The notes: generated by a model not told the origin, from the sequence alone. DNA of 64,000 nucleotides from Prevotella sp. (GCA_022781445.1 JALETQ010000017.1:62001-126000); one strand, 5' to 3'; numbered from the stretch's first letter, positions 48,739 to 58,389 are shown. Program-made: numbers and translations.

Positions 48739-51171
48739 TTAAATGAATAGGTTTACATTGGCATCCTCGGCACGGTTCATGTAGGTTGCCACGCCCCCCA
48801 CATTGACTCCGTCGATGAGTTCTTCCTTTTTGATGCCCATCATGTCCATCGACATTTGGCAGGCAATGAACTCCACCCCGTTGTCGAGAGCCTGTTGGCG
48901 TAAGGATTCGAGCGAATCGATATTCTTTTGTTTCATGATGTGGCGCATCAGGCGATCGCCCATACCCATGAAACTCATTTGCGAGAGCTTGAGTTTCTTG
49001 GAATGCGACGGCATCATCATGCCGAACATCTTGCCGAAGAAGTCTTTCCTGACAGACGGCTTGTGTTCTTTCTTGATGACATTCAGTCCCCAGAAGGTGA
49101 AGAAAATCGACACCTTGTGACCCGTGGCGGCGGCACCGTTGGCCAAGACGAAGGTTGCCAAGGCACGGTCGAGGTCATCACTGAACATGATGAGGGTTTT
49201 GTTTTTGGCCGCAACAGCGTGTGCATCCTCGACTGGGCGTTTACCTTTTTCGATGGTTACAACGTATCGGCCGTCTTCAGTGTGGCTCGACAACAATCGG
49301 TTGCCGGTGGTTTGGCACCATGCCGAAGCATCATTTGGGAAACCGGGGTCGGTGGCCACCACTCTGACGGCTTCGCCTTCGGTCATGGCATCGACGGTTT
49401 TCTTGAGTTGCAGGATGGGGCCGGGACACTGCAATCCGCAGGCATCGACAATTTTCAGCGTACCGGGTTCGGGACGGAAAGGCTGCAGCCTGTTCGTCAC
49501 ATCGGCTGTCGGCGTGTGTCTTTGAGGCTTCATGGTGGCAAGACGGTAGGTGTTGTAGCCTCCGGAAAGGTTGCGCAACCCGGTGAAGCCTCTGCCTTGG
49601 AGGATGCGGAGAGCCAGATAACCGCGCAGACCGACCGCGCAGAAAATGATGATTTCCTTGTCTTTAGGCAGTTCGTCGATGCGTTCGCGCAAGTCATCGA
49701 GGGGAATATTGACGGCTCCGGGTATGCTTCCCAAGGCATGTTCCTCGACAGTACGCACATCAAGCAACACCTTGTCGGCAAAGTTTCCTTCGGCAAGCTC
49801 ACGCCATGTGATGACGGGCATGTCGCCGGTAAGTACGTTCTTGGCAGTGTAACCGGCTATGGCGATGGGGTCTTTGGCCGATGAGAAAGGAGGTGCATAG
49901 GTGTGTTCCAACCGGATGAGGTCATCAATGGTACCTCCGGTCTTGATCAGCAGCGCAATCTGATCGATACGTTTGTCTACACCTTCGTGTCCCACACACT
50001 GCGCCCCCCATATCTTTCCGCTCTCGGGATGGAACGTGAGCTTGATGACAAGCGGCGTTGCACCGGGATAATAGCCGGCATGGGAACTGCTGATGGTAGT
50101 AGAACTGCAGTAAGGCAGCTGCAGTTGTTTGAGGCGTTTGGCCGCCAGTCCGGTAGAACCGACGGTGAGATCGAAGACCTTGGCGATGGAAGTGCCGACA
50201 GCCCCTTCGTATTTCACGTGGTTGCCCCTGACCATATTGTCGGCAACGATGCGTCCCTGACGATTGGCAGGGTTGGCCAGATAGTTGAGCCAAGGCTCTC
50301 CGGTGAGCGGATGGGGGTATTCGACGACATCGCCTACGGCATAAATATCGGGTACCGAGGTTTGCAAGTACTCGTCGACCTTGATGCCCCGGCCACCCAA
50401 AGCGATACCGGCAGCAGTGGCAAGTTCGGTCGACGGGCGCACGCCGATAGACAATAACACGAGATCGGCAACGATTTCCTCACCGCCGGCCAAACAAACA
50501 CGCAGCCGGCCGCCGGCCTTCTCGAATCGTTCTACACCTTTCTCCAAGTACAAGTCCACTCCCCGGTCCGTGAGATGGCGATGGACATGCGCGGCGATGG
50601 TGAAATCGACAGGTGCCATCACCTGATTGGCCATCTCGACCACCGACACGCGGGCACCGGCATGGTGCAGATTCTCCGCCATCTCAAGTCCGATGAAACC
50701 GCCACCGACCACAACGGCATCGTTCACCCGATGGGTTTGCAGATACTTTTTGATGTTATCGGTGTCATCGACATTGCGCAGCGTGAAGATGCCTTCGTTA
50801 TCAATGCCCGGAAGGGGTGGTCTGACAGGCATCGAGCCGGGCGACAGCAACAACTTGTCAAACGACTCTTCATATATGCTTCCGTTTCTTTTTCTGATGG
50901 TGACACTTTTCTTTTGTACGTCGATGGCGGTCACTTCCTGACGATTGCGTACATCGATGGCAAACCTGCGGCCGAACGATTCGGGAGTTTGCACGAAAAG
51001 TTTGTCACGGTCTTTGATGACATCACCGATGTAATAAGGCAGGCCGCAGTTGGCATAAGAGATGTAATCGCCTTTCTCGACAAGGATGATTTCGGCCTGT
51101 TCGTCTATTCTTCTGATACGTGCGGCTGCCGTTGCTCCACCGGCCACGCCGCCAATGATGATATGCTTCAT
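48739..51171 (-). CDS. Fusion: CoA-disulfide-reductase-like FAD/NAD oxidoreductase, rhodanese, TusA, DsrE-like
   Basis: GGVAGGATAAARIRR and CGLPYYIGDVI; rhodanese IIIFCAVGLRGYLALRIL; TusA VDACGLQCPGPILQLKKTVD; DsrE-like TLIMFSDDLDRALATFVLANGAAATGHKVSIFFTFWGL. Confidence 0.93.
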   Translation of the reverse strand: MKHIIIGGVAGGATAAARIRRIDEQAEIILVEKGDYISYANCGLPYYIGDVIKDRDKLFVQTPESFGRRFAIDVRNRQEVTAIDVQKKSVTIRKRNGSIYEESFDKLLLSPGSMPVRPPLPGIDNEGIFTLRNVDDTDNIKKYLQTHRVNDAVVVGGGFIGLEMAENLHHAGARVSVVEMANQVMAPVDFTIAAHVHRHLTDRGVDLYLEKGVERFEKAGGRLRVCLAGGEEIVADLVLLSIGVRPSTELATAAGIALGGRGIKVDEYLQTSVPDIYAVGDVVEYPHPLTGEPWLNYLANPANRQGRIVADNMVRGNHVKYEGAVGTSIAKVFDLTVGSTGLAAKRLKQLQLPYCSSTTISSSHAGYYPGATPLVIKLTFHPESGKIWGAQCVGHEGVDKRIDQIALLIKTGGTIDDLIRLEHTYAPPFSSAKDPIAIAGYTAKNVLTGDMPVITWRELAEGNFADKVLLDVRTVEEHALGSIPGAVNIPLDDLRERIDELPKDKEIIIFCAVGLRGYLALRILQGRGFTGLRNLSGGYNTYRLATMKPQRHTPTADVTNRLQPFRPEPGTLKIVDACGLQCPGPILQLKKTVDAMTEGEAVRVVATDPGFPNDASAWCQTTGNRLLSSHTEDGRYVVTIEKGKRPVEDAHAVAAKNKTLIMFSDDLDRALATFVLANGAAATGHKVSIFFTFWGLNVIKKEHKPSVRKDFFGKMFGMMMPSHSKKLKLSQMSFMGMGDRLMRHIMKQKNIDSLESLRQQALDNGVEFIACQMSMDMMGIKKEELIDGVNVGGVATYMNRAEDANVNLFI

Positions 51172-51600
51172 GATGATTGATGTATTAACACGGATGTTCT
51201 TCGCGTCGTCATGCGCGGCTGTTGATGCCGTTCATGCCACTTTTCCCATTCGTTATCGGTTAGTCATTTGAGGTCACTGCAACACCGGACGCCACCCTTT
51301 AGACAACAAACCGACCGTCGATACCTTCTTGATTACTAAACAAAAACAACAGAGAGTGCAGAAAGGGTGTGCAAATTGATGACCGTTTCATGCACTTAAC
51401 GTCGTACACACCTAACGGATGGCAGCATTCGAAGGGATGGAATGACCGATGCCGCTTCAATGTCAAACTCTCCGTACAGGGCCGGCTGACGATGGGATAC
51501 AAAACAAATGCAGACTTTATGCCCGCACCATCGAACACATTTCCCCACTACAAAAGAAACCGTCGACATGGTCTGACATAAAGCCTGCATCCTTGTCAAT

Positions 51601-52095
51601 TTATTTTTTGAACACGTCGCCGATTACTTTCTTGAAGTCCTGATAACCCAAAGCACCTGACATCATTTGCGGTTTGCCATCTTTGGGAGCGAAAAGCAAG
51701 GTCGGAACCGAGCGAATACCGAAGATCTGCGAGAGTTCGGGCTCTTTATCGACATCCACTTTGTAGACATCAATTTGTCCTTCATACTCGTTGGCAATCT
51801 CTTCCAGCACGGGACTCATCTGCTTACACGGCCCACACCATGTCGCATAGAAATCGACGATGGCAGGCTTGTCGCCCAAAAACTTCCACTCGGTGGCGTT
51901 TGTACTGACATCTGCCACACGTTTCATAAACTCAGCTGTTGTTAAATGTACTACATTCATCTTTTTATTTCCTTCCTTTTTGGGGGTTACTACTTCATGA
52001 TTGGTATTATCTCGGTTTCCTTGCGCTTTCGAACAAGAAGTCACAACAAAAACTGCCGCGAACAATAAAATAACACTTTTGGAAATACGTTTCAT
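51601..52095 (-). CDS. Thioredoxin-domain lipoprotein
   Basis: Lipobox FVVTSCSKA; VDFYATWCGPCKQMSPVLEEIANEYEG. Confidence 0.95.
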   Translation of the reverse strand: MKRISKSVILLFAAVFVVTSCSKAQGNRDNTNHEVVTPKKEGNKKMNVVHLTTAEFMKRVADVSTNATEWKFLGDKPAIVDFYATWCGPCKQMSPVLEEIANEYEGQIDVYKVDVDKEPELSQIFGIRSVPTLLFAPKDGKPQMMSGALGYQDFKKVIGDVFKK

Positions 52096-52380
52096 AAATT
52101 CTTTTTGTTAAACGGTTTATATTATTTTCTATCGGAAACTTTTGCAAATATAAAACGCAAATGTTTACCGTACAAATTTTCCAACGGAAAAATTATCAGA
52201 CAAAGAAATATTTAACGCATCCGAAGCAAAAATACGTTCCAATTAAAGAGTTTTTACAGATTCATCGGCTCCATCCCACCTCAGGCAGACTGCCCTCTTC
52301 CACCATCATCGTGATGTGGCGGCAACGCGAATTGCGCATACAAAAAAAACGGAACATGAGCCGGCATCGGAAAGAATGTC

Positions 52381-52466
52381 TGAAGAAAGAACATGAAAGA
52401 CCGAAGAAAGAAACATAAATCCCTGAAGAAGATACCCGAATCCCTAAAGAAGAGACTTAAAGACCA
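52381..52466. repeat. Degenerate ~21-bp tandem repeat (about 4 units)
   Basis: TGAAGAAAGAACATGAAAGAC / CGAAGAAAGAAACATAAATCCC / TGAAGAAGATACCCGAATCCC / TAAAGAAGAGACTTAAAGACC. Confidence 0.7.
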
Positions 52467-52470
52467 AAAC

Positions 52471-52507
52471 AAAAAAAAACGAGAACGATGCCTGTTCATC
52501 ATTCTCG
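52471..52507 (-). terminator. Terminator of the response-regulator/kinase operon, probably bidirectional
   Basis: AAAAAAAAAC-GAGAACGATG-cctgtt-CATCATTCTC; U9 tract on the minus strand. Confidence 0.75.
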
Positions 52508-52605
52508 CCTTTTATTTTCATGCGTGATCTGCTGGATTCAAAAAACCGACAATGGCGTGTTTGGAACTTTTTCCACACAGCCGAATCCCACAGATGTCAC
52601 CCGGA

Positions 52606-53310
52606 TCAGTTTTCTTCGGGGGCAATGAGTTTGTAACCCTTGCCGTGAATGTTGATGATTTCGATTTGATCGTCGTCCTTCAGATGCTTGCGGAGCTTGG
52701 TGATATACACGTCCATCGAGCGGGCATTGAAGTAGTTGTCATCAATCCAGATGGTCTTGAGGGCGAAATCGCGTTGCAGAATCTCGTTGGCATGTGCGCA
52801 AAGCAATGCAAGGAGTTCGTTTTCCTTGGTGGTAAGTTTGGTTTGCTTGTCACCGATGGTGAGCAGTTGCTTTTGCGTATCGAAAGTGAAGCGTCCGATT
52901 TTATACATGGTAGCTTCCTTGGTTTTCTTGCCGCGCACGCGACGCAGGATGGCTTCGATACGGAAAACGAGTTCTTCCATCGAGAAAGGTTTGGTGATAT
53001 AGTCGTCGGCACCAATCTTGAAGCCTTCCAGAATATCTTCCTTGAGCTGCTTGGCGGTAAGGAAGATGATGGGTACTTCGGCATTGGACTGTCTGATTTC
53101 CTGTGCCAAGGTGAATCCATCCTTTTTGGGCATCATCACATCGAGTACGCAAATGTCGTAGGAACTCTTGAGAAACTCTCTGTAACCAACCTCGCCATCG
53201 GGGCATAATGTAGCTGAATAGCCTTTGGCCTGCAGATACTCACGAAGCAACATTCCGAGGTTTTCGTCGTCTTCGCACAATAAAATTTTCAAATTCTCGT
53301 CCATAATCAT
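52606..53310 (-). CDS. OmpR-family response regulator
   Basis: ILLCEDDENLGMLLREYLQAKGY; CVLDVMMPKKDGFTLAQEIR; winged-helix C-terminus DDNYFNARSMDVYITKLRKHLKDD. Confidence 0.95.
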   Translation of the reverse strand: MIMDENLKILLCEDDENLGMLLREYLQAKGYSATLCPDGEVGYREFLKSSYDICVLDVMMPKKDGFTLAQEIRQSNAEVPIIFLTAKQLKEDILEGFKIGADDYITKPFSMEELVFRIEAILRRVRGKKTKEATMYKIGRFTFDTQKQLLTIGDKQTKLTTKENELLALLCAHANEILQRDFALKTIWIDDNYFNARSMDVYITKLRKHLKDDDQIEIINIHGKGYKLIAPEEN

Positions 53311-53350
53311 ACTATTTAAAGTGTTAATATTCTTGTTGTCTCTTTTGTTA

Positions 53351-54913
53351 TTATTCTTCTTTGATCATCGGCAACGAAATGGTAAAGAGGGTTCCCTTGT
53401 CCCATTCGCTTTCGATCTTGATCTCACCATCATGCAAATCAATGATTTTCTTGACGTAGGCGAGTCCCAAGCCGAATCCTTTCACATCGTGAACATTGCC
53501 CGTATGTACCCTGTAGAACTTCTCAAAGACTTTCTTGAGGTTTTCTTTCTTGATGCCCATGCCATCGTCTTCGATGGAAAACATCAGCCTGTCCTTGTCA
53601 TTCCATGTACGAATCATAAGATTGATGGGCATGTCGGGCTTTTTGTATTTGATGGCATTGTCTATCAAATTGTTGATGGTATTGGTGAAATGCACCTCGT
53701 CCACGTATATTTTTGAATAGAGTGCCTCGATATCGAGTTGAATTTTTCCTCCGGTATGTTCCACTCTCAGCTTGAAAGAGTGGGCGGCGTTTTCGAGCAA
53801 TTCGTTCAGATCGAGCTCTTTTCGCTTAAAGACGGCCTTCTTGCGGTCGAACATCGACATCTGCAAAACCTTTTCGACCAGAAATCTCAAGCGTTTGGCT
53901 TCGTCTTGCACAACGCCACCGAGATGCCTCATTCGTTCGGGTGTGGTCGATATACTTTGGTCGTTGAGCATCTGAGCCGCCAGCGAAATGCTCGAAATAG
54001 GCGTCTTCAGTTCGTGCGTCATGTTGTTGATGAAGTCGTTTTTCATCTCGGTATATCGCTTCTGACGGAAGATGACGACGATGGTAAAGATGAAGGTCAC
54101 CAAGAGGATCAGCGTGAACATAATCGACGGAATCATGAATCTGACCGAAGAAAAGATATACCTGTTCATATCCGGGAAGTGGATATGCACCACTCCCATC
54201 TTATTGGGCGGGTCGTTGTGGAACAGCAATTGGCTGTAGGTATAGGCATCGCCCACCTCCTCATAGTCGGGACAGCGATACACTTCCCTGCCGTCGTGGG
54301 TTGTGACGGTGAAGTGATAGGGAATGTTGATGCCGTTGTTTACGAGTTCGGCTTTAAGATCCTGATCGAGCAATTTGAAGTTGATGCGTTCACGAAGTGA
54401 TTTATCCGAAGCCGAATAAAGGATATTCATGATGACCTCATCGAGCAAAGCCTTCTGATAAACGTAGCGATTGCGTACCATCTGCTGCATGGACTTGTTG
54501 GTTTCGGAAATCGAATTCCTGTCGTTTCTGACAATCATGGCCTTGGGCATCGTGGCAGGCCGGGTTGCAAGTGTCTTCGCCTCGAACGACGAATAGACCG
54601 CCCGTTCTTCCGGAAGACTGCCAATGTAGTGACTCGACGAACCGGTATTGACTTTAAGGCTGTCGATGTTTTTCTGTTTTCGGGTGGCAGAAGCCTGCTT
54701 GCTTTTCCTGTTCACATCGGTCTCGAGATAACGCAATGTTTCGTTAAGTTCCAGATTTCGCGAGGCTTGATAAAGCGAACGATTCACAGACTCATCGAAT
54801 TGCTCCCTCTTCATGTCTACCATCTCGTCAATGTATTTCAGCTGAAGCAGGAGCAAAGCCAGGAAAGAAACTCCCATGATGATGGCTATTGTCCAAATCG
54901 TTTTCTTCTTCAT
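53351..54913 (-). CDS. Sensor histidine kinase
   Basis: DFINNMTHELKTPISSISLAAQML; NNLIDNAIKYKK; DDGMGIKKENLKKVFEKFYRV; GFGLGLAYVKKIIDLHDGEI. Confidence 0.96.
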   Translation of the reverse strand: MKKKTIWTIAIIMGVSFLALLLLQLKYIDEMVDMKREQFDESVNRSLYQASRNLELNETLRYLETDVNRKSKQASATRKQKNIDSLKVNTGSSSHYIGSLPEERAVYSSFEAKTLATRPATMPKAMIVRNDRNSISETNKSMQQMVRNRYVYQKALLDEVIMNILYSASDKSLRERINFKLLDQDLKAELVNNGINIPYHFTVTTHDGREVYRCPDYEEVGDAYTYSQLLFHNDPPNKMGVVHIHFPDMNRYIFSSVRFMIPSIMFTLILLVTFIFTIVVIFRQKRYTEMKNDFINNMTHELKTPISSISLAAQMLNDQSISTTPERMRHLGGVVQDEAKRLRFLVEKVLQMSMFDRKKAVFKRKELDLNELLENAAHSFKLRVEHTGGKIQLDIEALYSKIYVDEVHFTNTINNLIDNAIKYKKPDMPINLMIRTWNDKDRLMFSIEDDGMGIKKENLKKVFEKFYRVHTGNVHDVKGFGLGLAYVKKIIDLHDGEIKIESEWDKGTLFTISLPMIKEE

Positions 54914-55319
54914 ATCCGCAAAGATAGCCGAAAAAGGGTGTCTTAAAAAACTTCTCGAAAATTAAATCCAAGAGTTTTAACTATATTAACTCAAATAAAA
55001 CGATTAGTTGATAATTATCAAGTATTAGACAAAATACAAATAAGCGGAAAGTAAAATAGAGCGATCTGATTGGCGAAAATTATAAAAAAGATACGAGGTT
55101 ATTCGTTTTTACACGCACAAATCGGCCGAGATGCGAGTACGGAGCAGACCGGTTCATCGCCTACAATGATGATAGAGGCAAGAATACGCCCCACGGAAAA
55201 TCACCGACAAAGCCGCCGGAACATCCGGACAAGTACCAATCTGCCATGAACAAAGACACCATCAGGCAAGAAAACTGCAACTGTCTGACAATCTGTAAAT
55301 TGTCATTTCAACAGCAAAA

Positions 55320-55405
55320 CAGGTCCTTTTATAAAACAAAACCAGCCCTTTTGCCTCTCAAACCCTGCCCTTTTGCCGCATGAAACCTGCCCTTCGGCAA
55401 AACCG
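55320..55405. repeat. 22-bp-period AAAAGGGCA array, copy E (inverted)
   Basis: TGCCCTTTT-type units at 55323, 55345, 55367 and 55389, exactly 22 bp apart. Confidence 0.88.
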
Positions 55406-55483
55406 TTCACGAAGATACGTCCGATACCGTGCAGATATGTCTTTCGAATTCATCATCCATATCACAGAAAAGGATACTTTTAT

Positions 55484-55675
55484 CCCCAATCTGCCATGAG
55501 AGCGTCCGGTTCTACATTTCATGACATTCATGTCACTTTCCGTCCGATTCCGTTCGTTTGCCGGCAGCCTGTCTGTCGGTTTGTCTTGTCATGAACCGCC
55601 ACGACCGTGAAAACCGACAATCAACCGGCCCGGCAATGAAACGATACCGACCTGGAATCATAACCGACCGGGGGT
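55484..55675 (-). repeat. R1 copy
   Basis: CCCAATCTGCCATGAGAGCGTCCGGTTCTACATTTCATGACATTCATGTCACTTTCCGTCCGATTCC. Confidence 0.65.
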
Positions 55676-56032
55676 AATATATATTATTATGGTATATAAC
55701 TGCACACAGAAAGCAGAAAAAAACATCCGAGAATCAGCGAGACCGCCAAACAAAAGACCGGCAGGCCGCCTACAGAACGGCTTGCCACCTGAATTGCGAC
55801 AAGCCATCAATCGCAGAGAGAGAACAACAGATGCCCCACTCGGAAAGCACTGCCTGAAGACACTTTCTCCACAGCAACAGGAACAATCGTCGGACAAACA
55901 CCCGACCGTCACCCGATGTCAAGACCGATCCCGTCAAGGTTCACTTTCCATCCGTCATCCTTACATTCGCAACAGTTTGTACCGGCTGAAAACCGAAAAC
56001 GGCCAATGACGATTGAAAAGAATGCCCGAATG

Positions 56033-56653
56033 TCACTCAACCAGCCCCATGATATAATCAACGGCACCATTGATACCGAACTTGCTCACATCAAGCGTCA
56101 AGTCATAGTTGCGGGCATCATACCATTCCGTGCCGGTAAACATCTTGGTGTAAAGCTCGCGGGTGTAGTCATTGTCGACAATAAGCACCTTGGCATCTGC
56201 CGAAGACACGCCGTAACGGTCGACGATGCGCTTCACGCGCGTATCCATCGGACTATGAACGAAGATTTTCAAGGCATTGGGATGATCCCGGAAAATATCG
56301 AAAGCACAGCGACCGATGATGACACACGACTCGTCTTCGGCGATATAACGGATGATGTCCGCCTGCTCGTCAAACAACCGACGCGAAGTCAATTCGCGAT
56401 CACCGACATGATACTCGTGGGCTTTCATATAGTTTCTATAGAAAGCCGTGAAATCGTCTTTCCATGACTTGTCCCTTATCTCGAGCCTTTCGATGGCTTC
56501 GTCCGATAATCCCCTGCACTTCGCCACGGAGTCGAGGATTTGCTTGTCCAGTACTTTCACATTCAGCCGACGCGCAATTTCGACGCCGATCTCGTGACCA
56601 CCCGTTCCAAACTGCCGGTTAATCGTAATAACAAATTTATCATTCTTATCCAT
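56033..56653 (-). CDS. Cytidylate kinase-like protein
   Basis: FVITINRQFGTGGHEIGVEIARRLNVKVLDKQIL; CVIIGRCAFDIFRDHPNALKIFVHSPMDTRVKRI. Confidence 0.85.
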   Translation of the reverse strand: MDKNDKFVITINRQFGTGGHEIGVEIARRLNVKVLDKQILDSVAKCRGLSDEAIERLEIRDKSWKDDFTAFYRNYMKAHEYHVGDRELTSRRLFDEQADIIRYIAEDESCVIIGRCAFDIFRDHPNALKIFVHSPMDTRVKRIVDRYGVSSADAKVLIVDNDYTRELYTKMFTGTEWYDARNYDLTLDVSKFGINGAVDYIMGLVE

Positions 56654-56751
56654 AGCGCAAAATGTTTTGGTTCTACTCTGATATCTGCAAATATATAGTT
56701 TTTCAGGCTATTCTACAAACAAAATGTCACTTATTTTACAATATTCCAACA

Positions 56752-56839
56752 ATCCCGAATCACCTGCCCTATCCTCATGCTTCATATTTCATGACAATCA
56801 TGCGGCCTGCCGACCGGCCGCACGCGACCGATTCGGGAT
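56752..56839. repeat. Probable short R1 derivative with inverted ends
   Basis: ATCCCGAATC (56752-56761) / GATTCGGGAT (56830-56839) enclosing TTTCATGACAATCATG, which matches the R1 interior. Confidence 0.45.
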
Positions 56840-56921
56840 GACAGCCGCCACAACACATCACCGGCGGACGGCAGCCGGACTATCTCGCGACATGACCTTA
56901 TGGATTCATGATACCCGCCGG

Positions 56922-56968
56922 AAAAAAAAAACGACTCATGGCACCACCAAGAAACGGGTCGCCATGAG
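56922..56968 (-). terminator. Terminator near the end of the Fer4-GNAT gene
   Basis: Minus strand: GCTCATGGC...GCCATGAGTC followed by U10. Confidence 0.75.
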
Positions 56969-56978
56969 CTTCGGCAGG

Positions 56979-57482
56979 TCATCCGTCGGACAAAACGTCT
57001 TCATATTCGGAATGTTTTCCAAATTCGCGTTTGGCAAATGGGCAGAGCGGCACGATCTTCACACCTTTATCGCGGGCAAAATCAACACCGGCCTTGACCA
57101 GCACGGCACCATAACCCTTGCCGGCAAAGGCCTTGTCCACCATCGTATGGTCGATGATAAAAAAGTGGCCATCAGCCCAAGTGTAGGTCATTTCACCGGC
57201 CTGTTCGCTGTTTTCAAAGAGCGTAAACCGCCCTTTCTTCTCATCGCCGCACCACCTGACATCGACAACGGGCATTTCTTTGATACTCAAAGCACCCGAA
57301 GGACACCGTTGCACCTGTTCGACAATCGACTGCGAAGAAGCACCATCCATTTTGACCCACGGCGTTTCACCGGGTTGAAACACCGACGGCAGCTGACCGG
57401 CACACAAGCCGGCATGGACACATTTTCGGGGATTCCACACCACGGTGATCTCCCCATTTGAATATTCTTTCTTGATTTGCAT
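56979..57482 (-). CDS. Fusion of a divergent 4Fe-4S mono-cluster domain and a GNAT-like acetyltransferase
   Basis: VVWNPRKCVHAGLCAGQLPSVFQPGETPWV...VQRCPSGALSI; FFIIDHTMVDKAFAGKGYGAVLVKAGVDFARDKGVKIVPLCPFAKREF. Confidence 0.88.
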   Translation of the reverse strand: MQIKKEYSNGEITVVWNPRKCVHAGLCAGQLPSVFQPGETPWVKMDGASSQSIVEQVQRCPSGALSIKEMPVVDVRWCGDEKKGRFTLFENSEQAGEMTYTWADGHFFIIDHTMVDKAFAGKGYGAVLVKAGVDFARDKGVKIVPLCPFAKREFGKHSEYEDVLSDG

Positions 57483-57707
57483 GATACAAAAATATATTTT
57501 AATGTTATTGTATGAGGTTATGACAAAACGGCAACACGATAACAGTCTTCACTTTTCGAAGAATGCCGGTTTCTTTGTTGCCAAGCAAACCGGCACTCTC
57601 GGGTAAACCGGTCGGCATCACCGACATTCGTCATGGCAAAGATAGCGAATGTTTTGCAAAAAAACGACGTGAAGCAGTAACACACACATAGATCTGATGA
57701 AATAAAC

Positions 57708-57895
57708 CCAAATCGGTCATTAGATTCCGAATCGGTTTCGTTTGATGGTCGGCAGATGGTTTGTCGGTTTGTTGCAGGCGTAGCGGGCCACCAAAACAAA
57801 CCGACAGCAAGATGTCGGCCGACGGACGAAACCGGCCGGAAAGTGACATGAACGACAGGAGATGTATAAACAAACGCTCTCATGACCGATTAGGA
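57708..57895 (+). repeat. R1 intergenic repeat, near full-length copy
   Basis: AACCCAAATCGGTCATTAGATTCCGAATCGGTTTCGTTTGATGGTCGGCAG...GGAAAGTGACATGAACGACAGGAGATGTATAAACAAACGCTCTCATGACCGATTAGG. Confidence 0.85.
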
Positions 57896-58389
57896 AGCAA
57901 TCGGAGGCAACTCGCAAGAGACAAAAGAATCCGGGCAGGATGGCATGAAGGAAATGCGCACGGTTTGCGACAGGCAAAAACCGAAAGCGAACAAAAATTT
58001 TGATTGAAAAGAGACAAGAATTACCAAGTGGGAATTTATAGGAAATGCCTATAACGAACATTAAACGACAGGGTATGCGACGACGTGCCTCAAATCATTG
58101 CCAGCAAGCATCAATACCACATTTCTCCATGACAGGCACATGGAAGTCACAACAGGCGATTATAAACTTGTAATAGATTCATGTGCAATATTTTTATAAT
58201 CTTTCAGCCAAAGAAGTTAGACGATGCAAACATTTTGGCAGCATCACCCGACAAGTGTGGAATTGAAAGTCGAAAAAATATGGTGTTTCATCTTTCGATT
58301 TCCATTTTTTTTCTTACCTTTGCGCAAATAATATCGGTATGCAGACCAAATAGCTGCGAATTGAAAGATACAACAGAAACTATCGAAAA

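Noticed and set aside
55320-55405. CRISPR array
   Set aside because: Conserved part only ~9 bp, variable part ~13 bp, at most four units, inverted units present, and no cas genes in the window.
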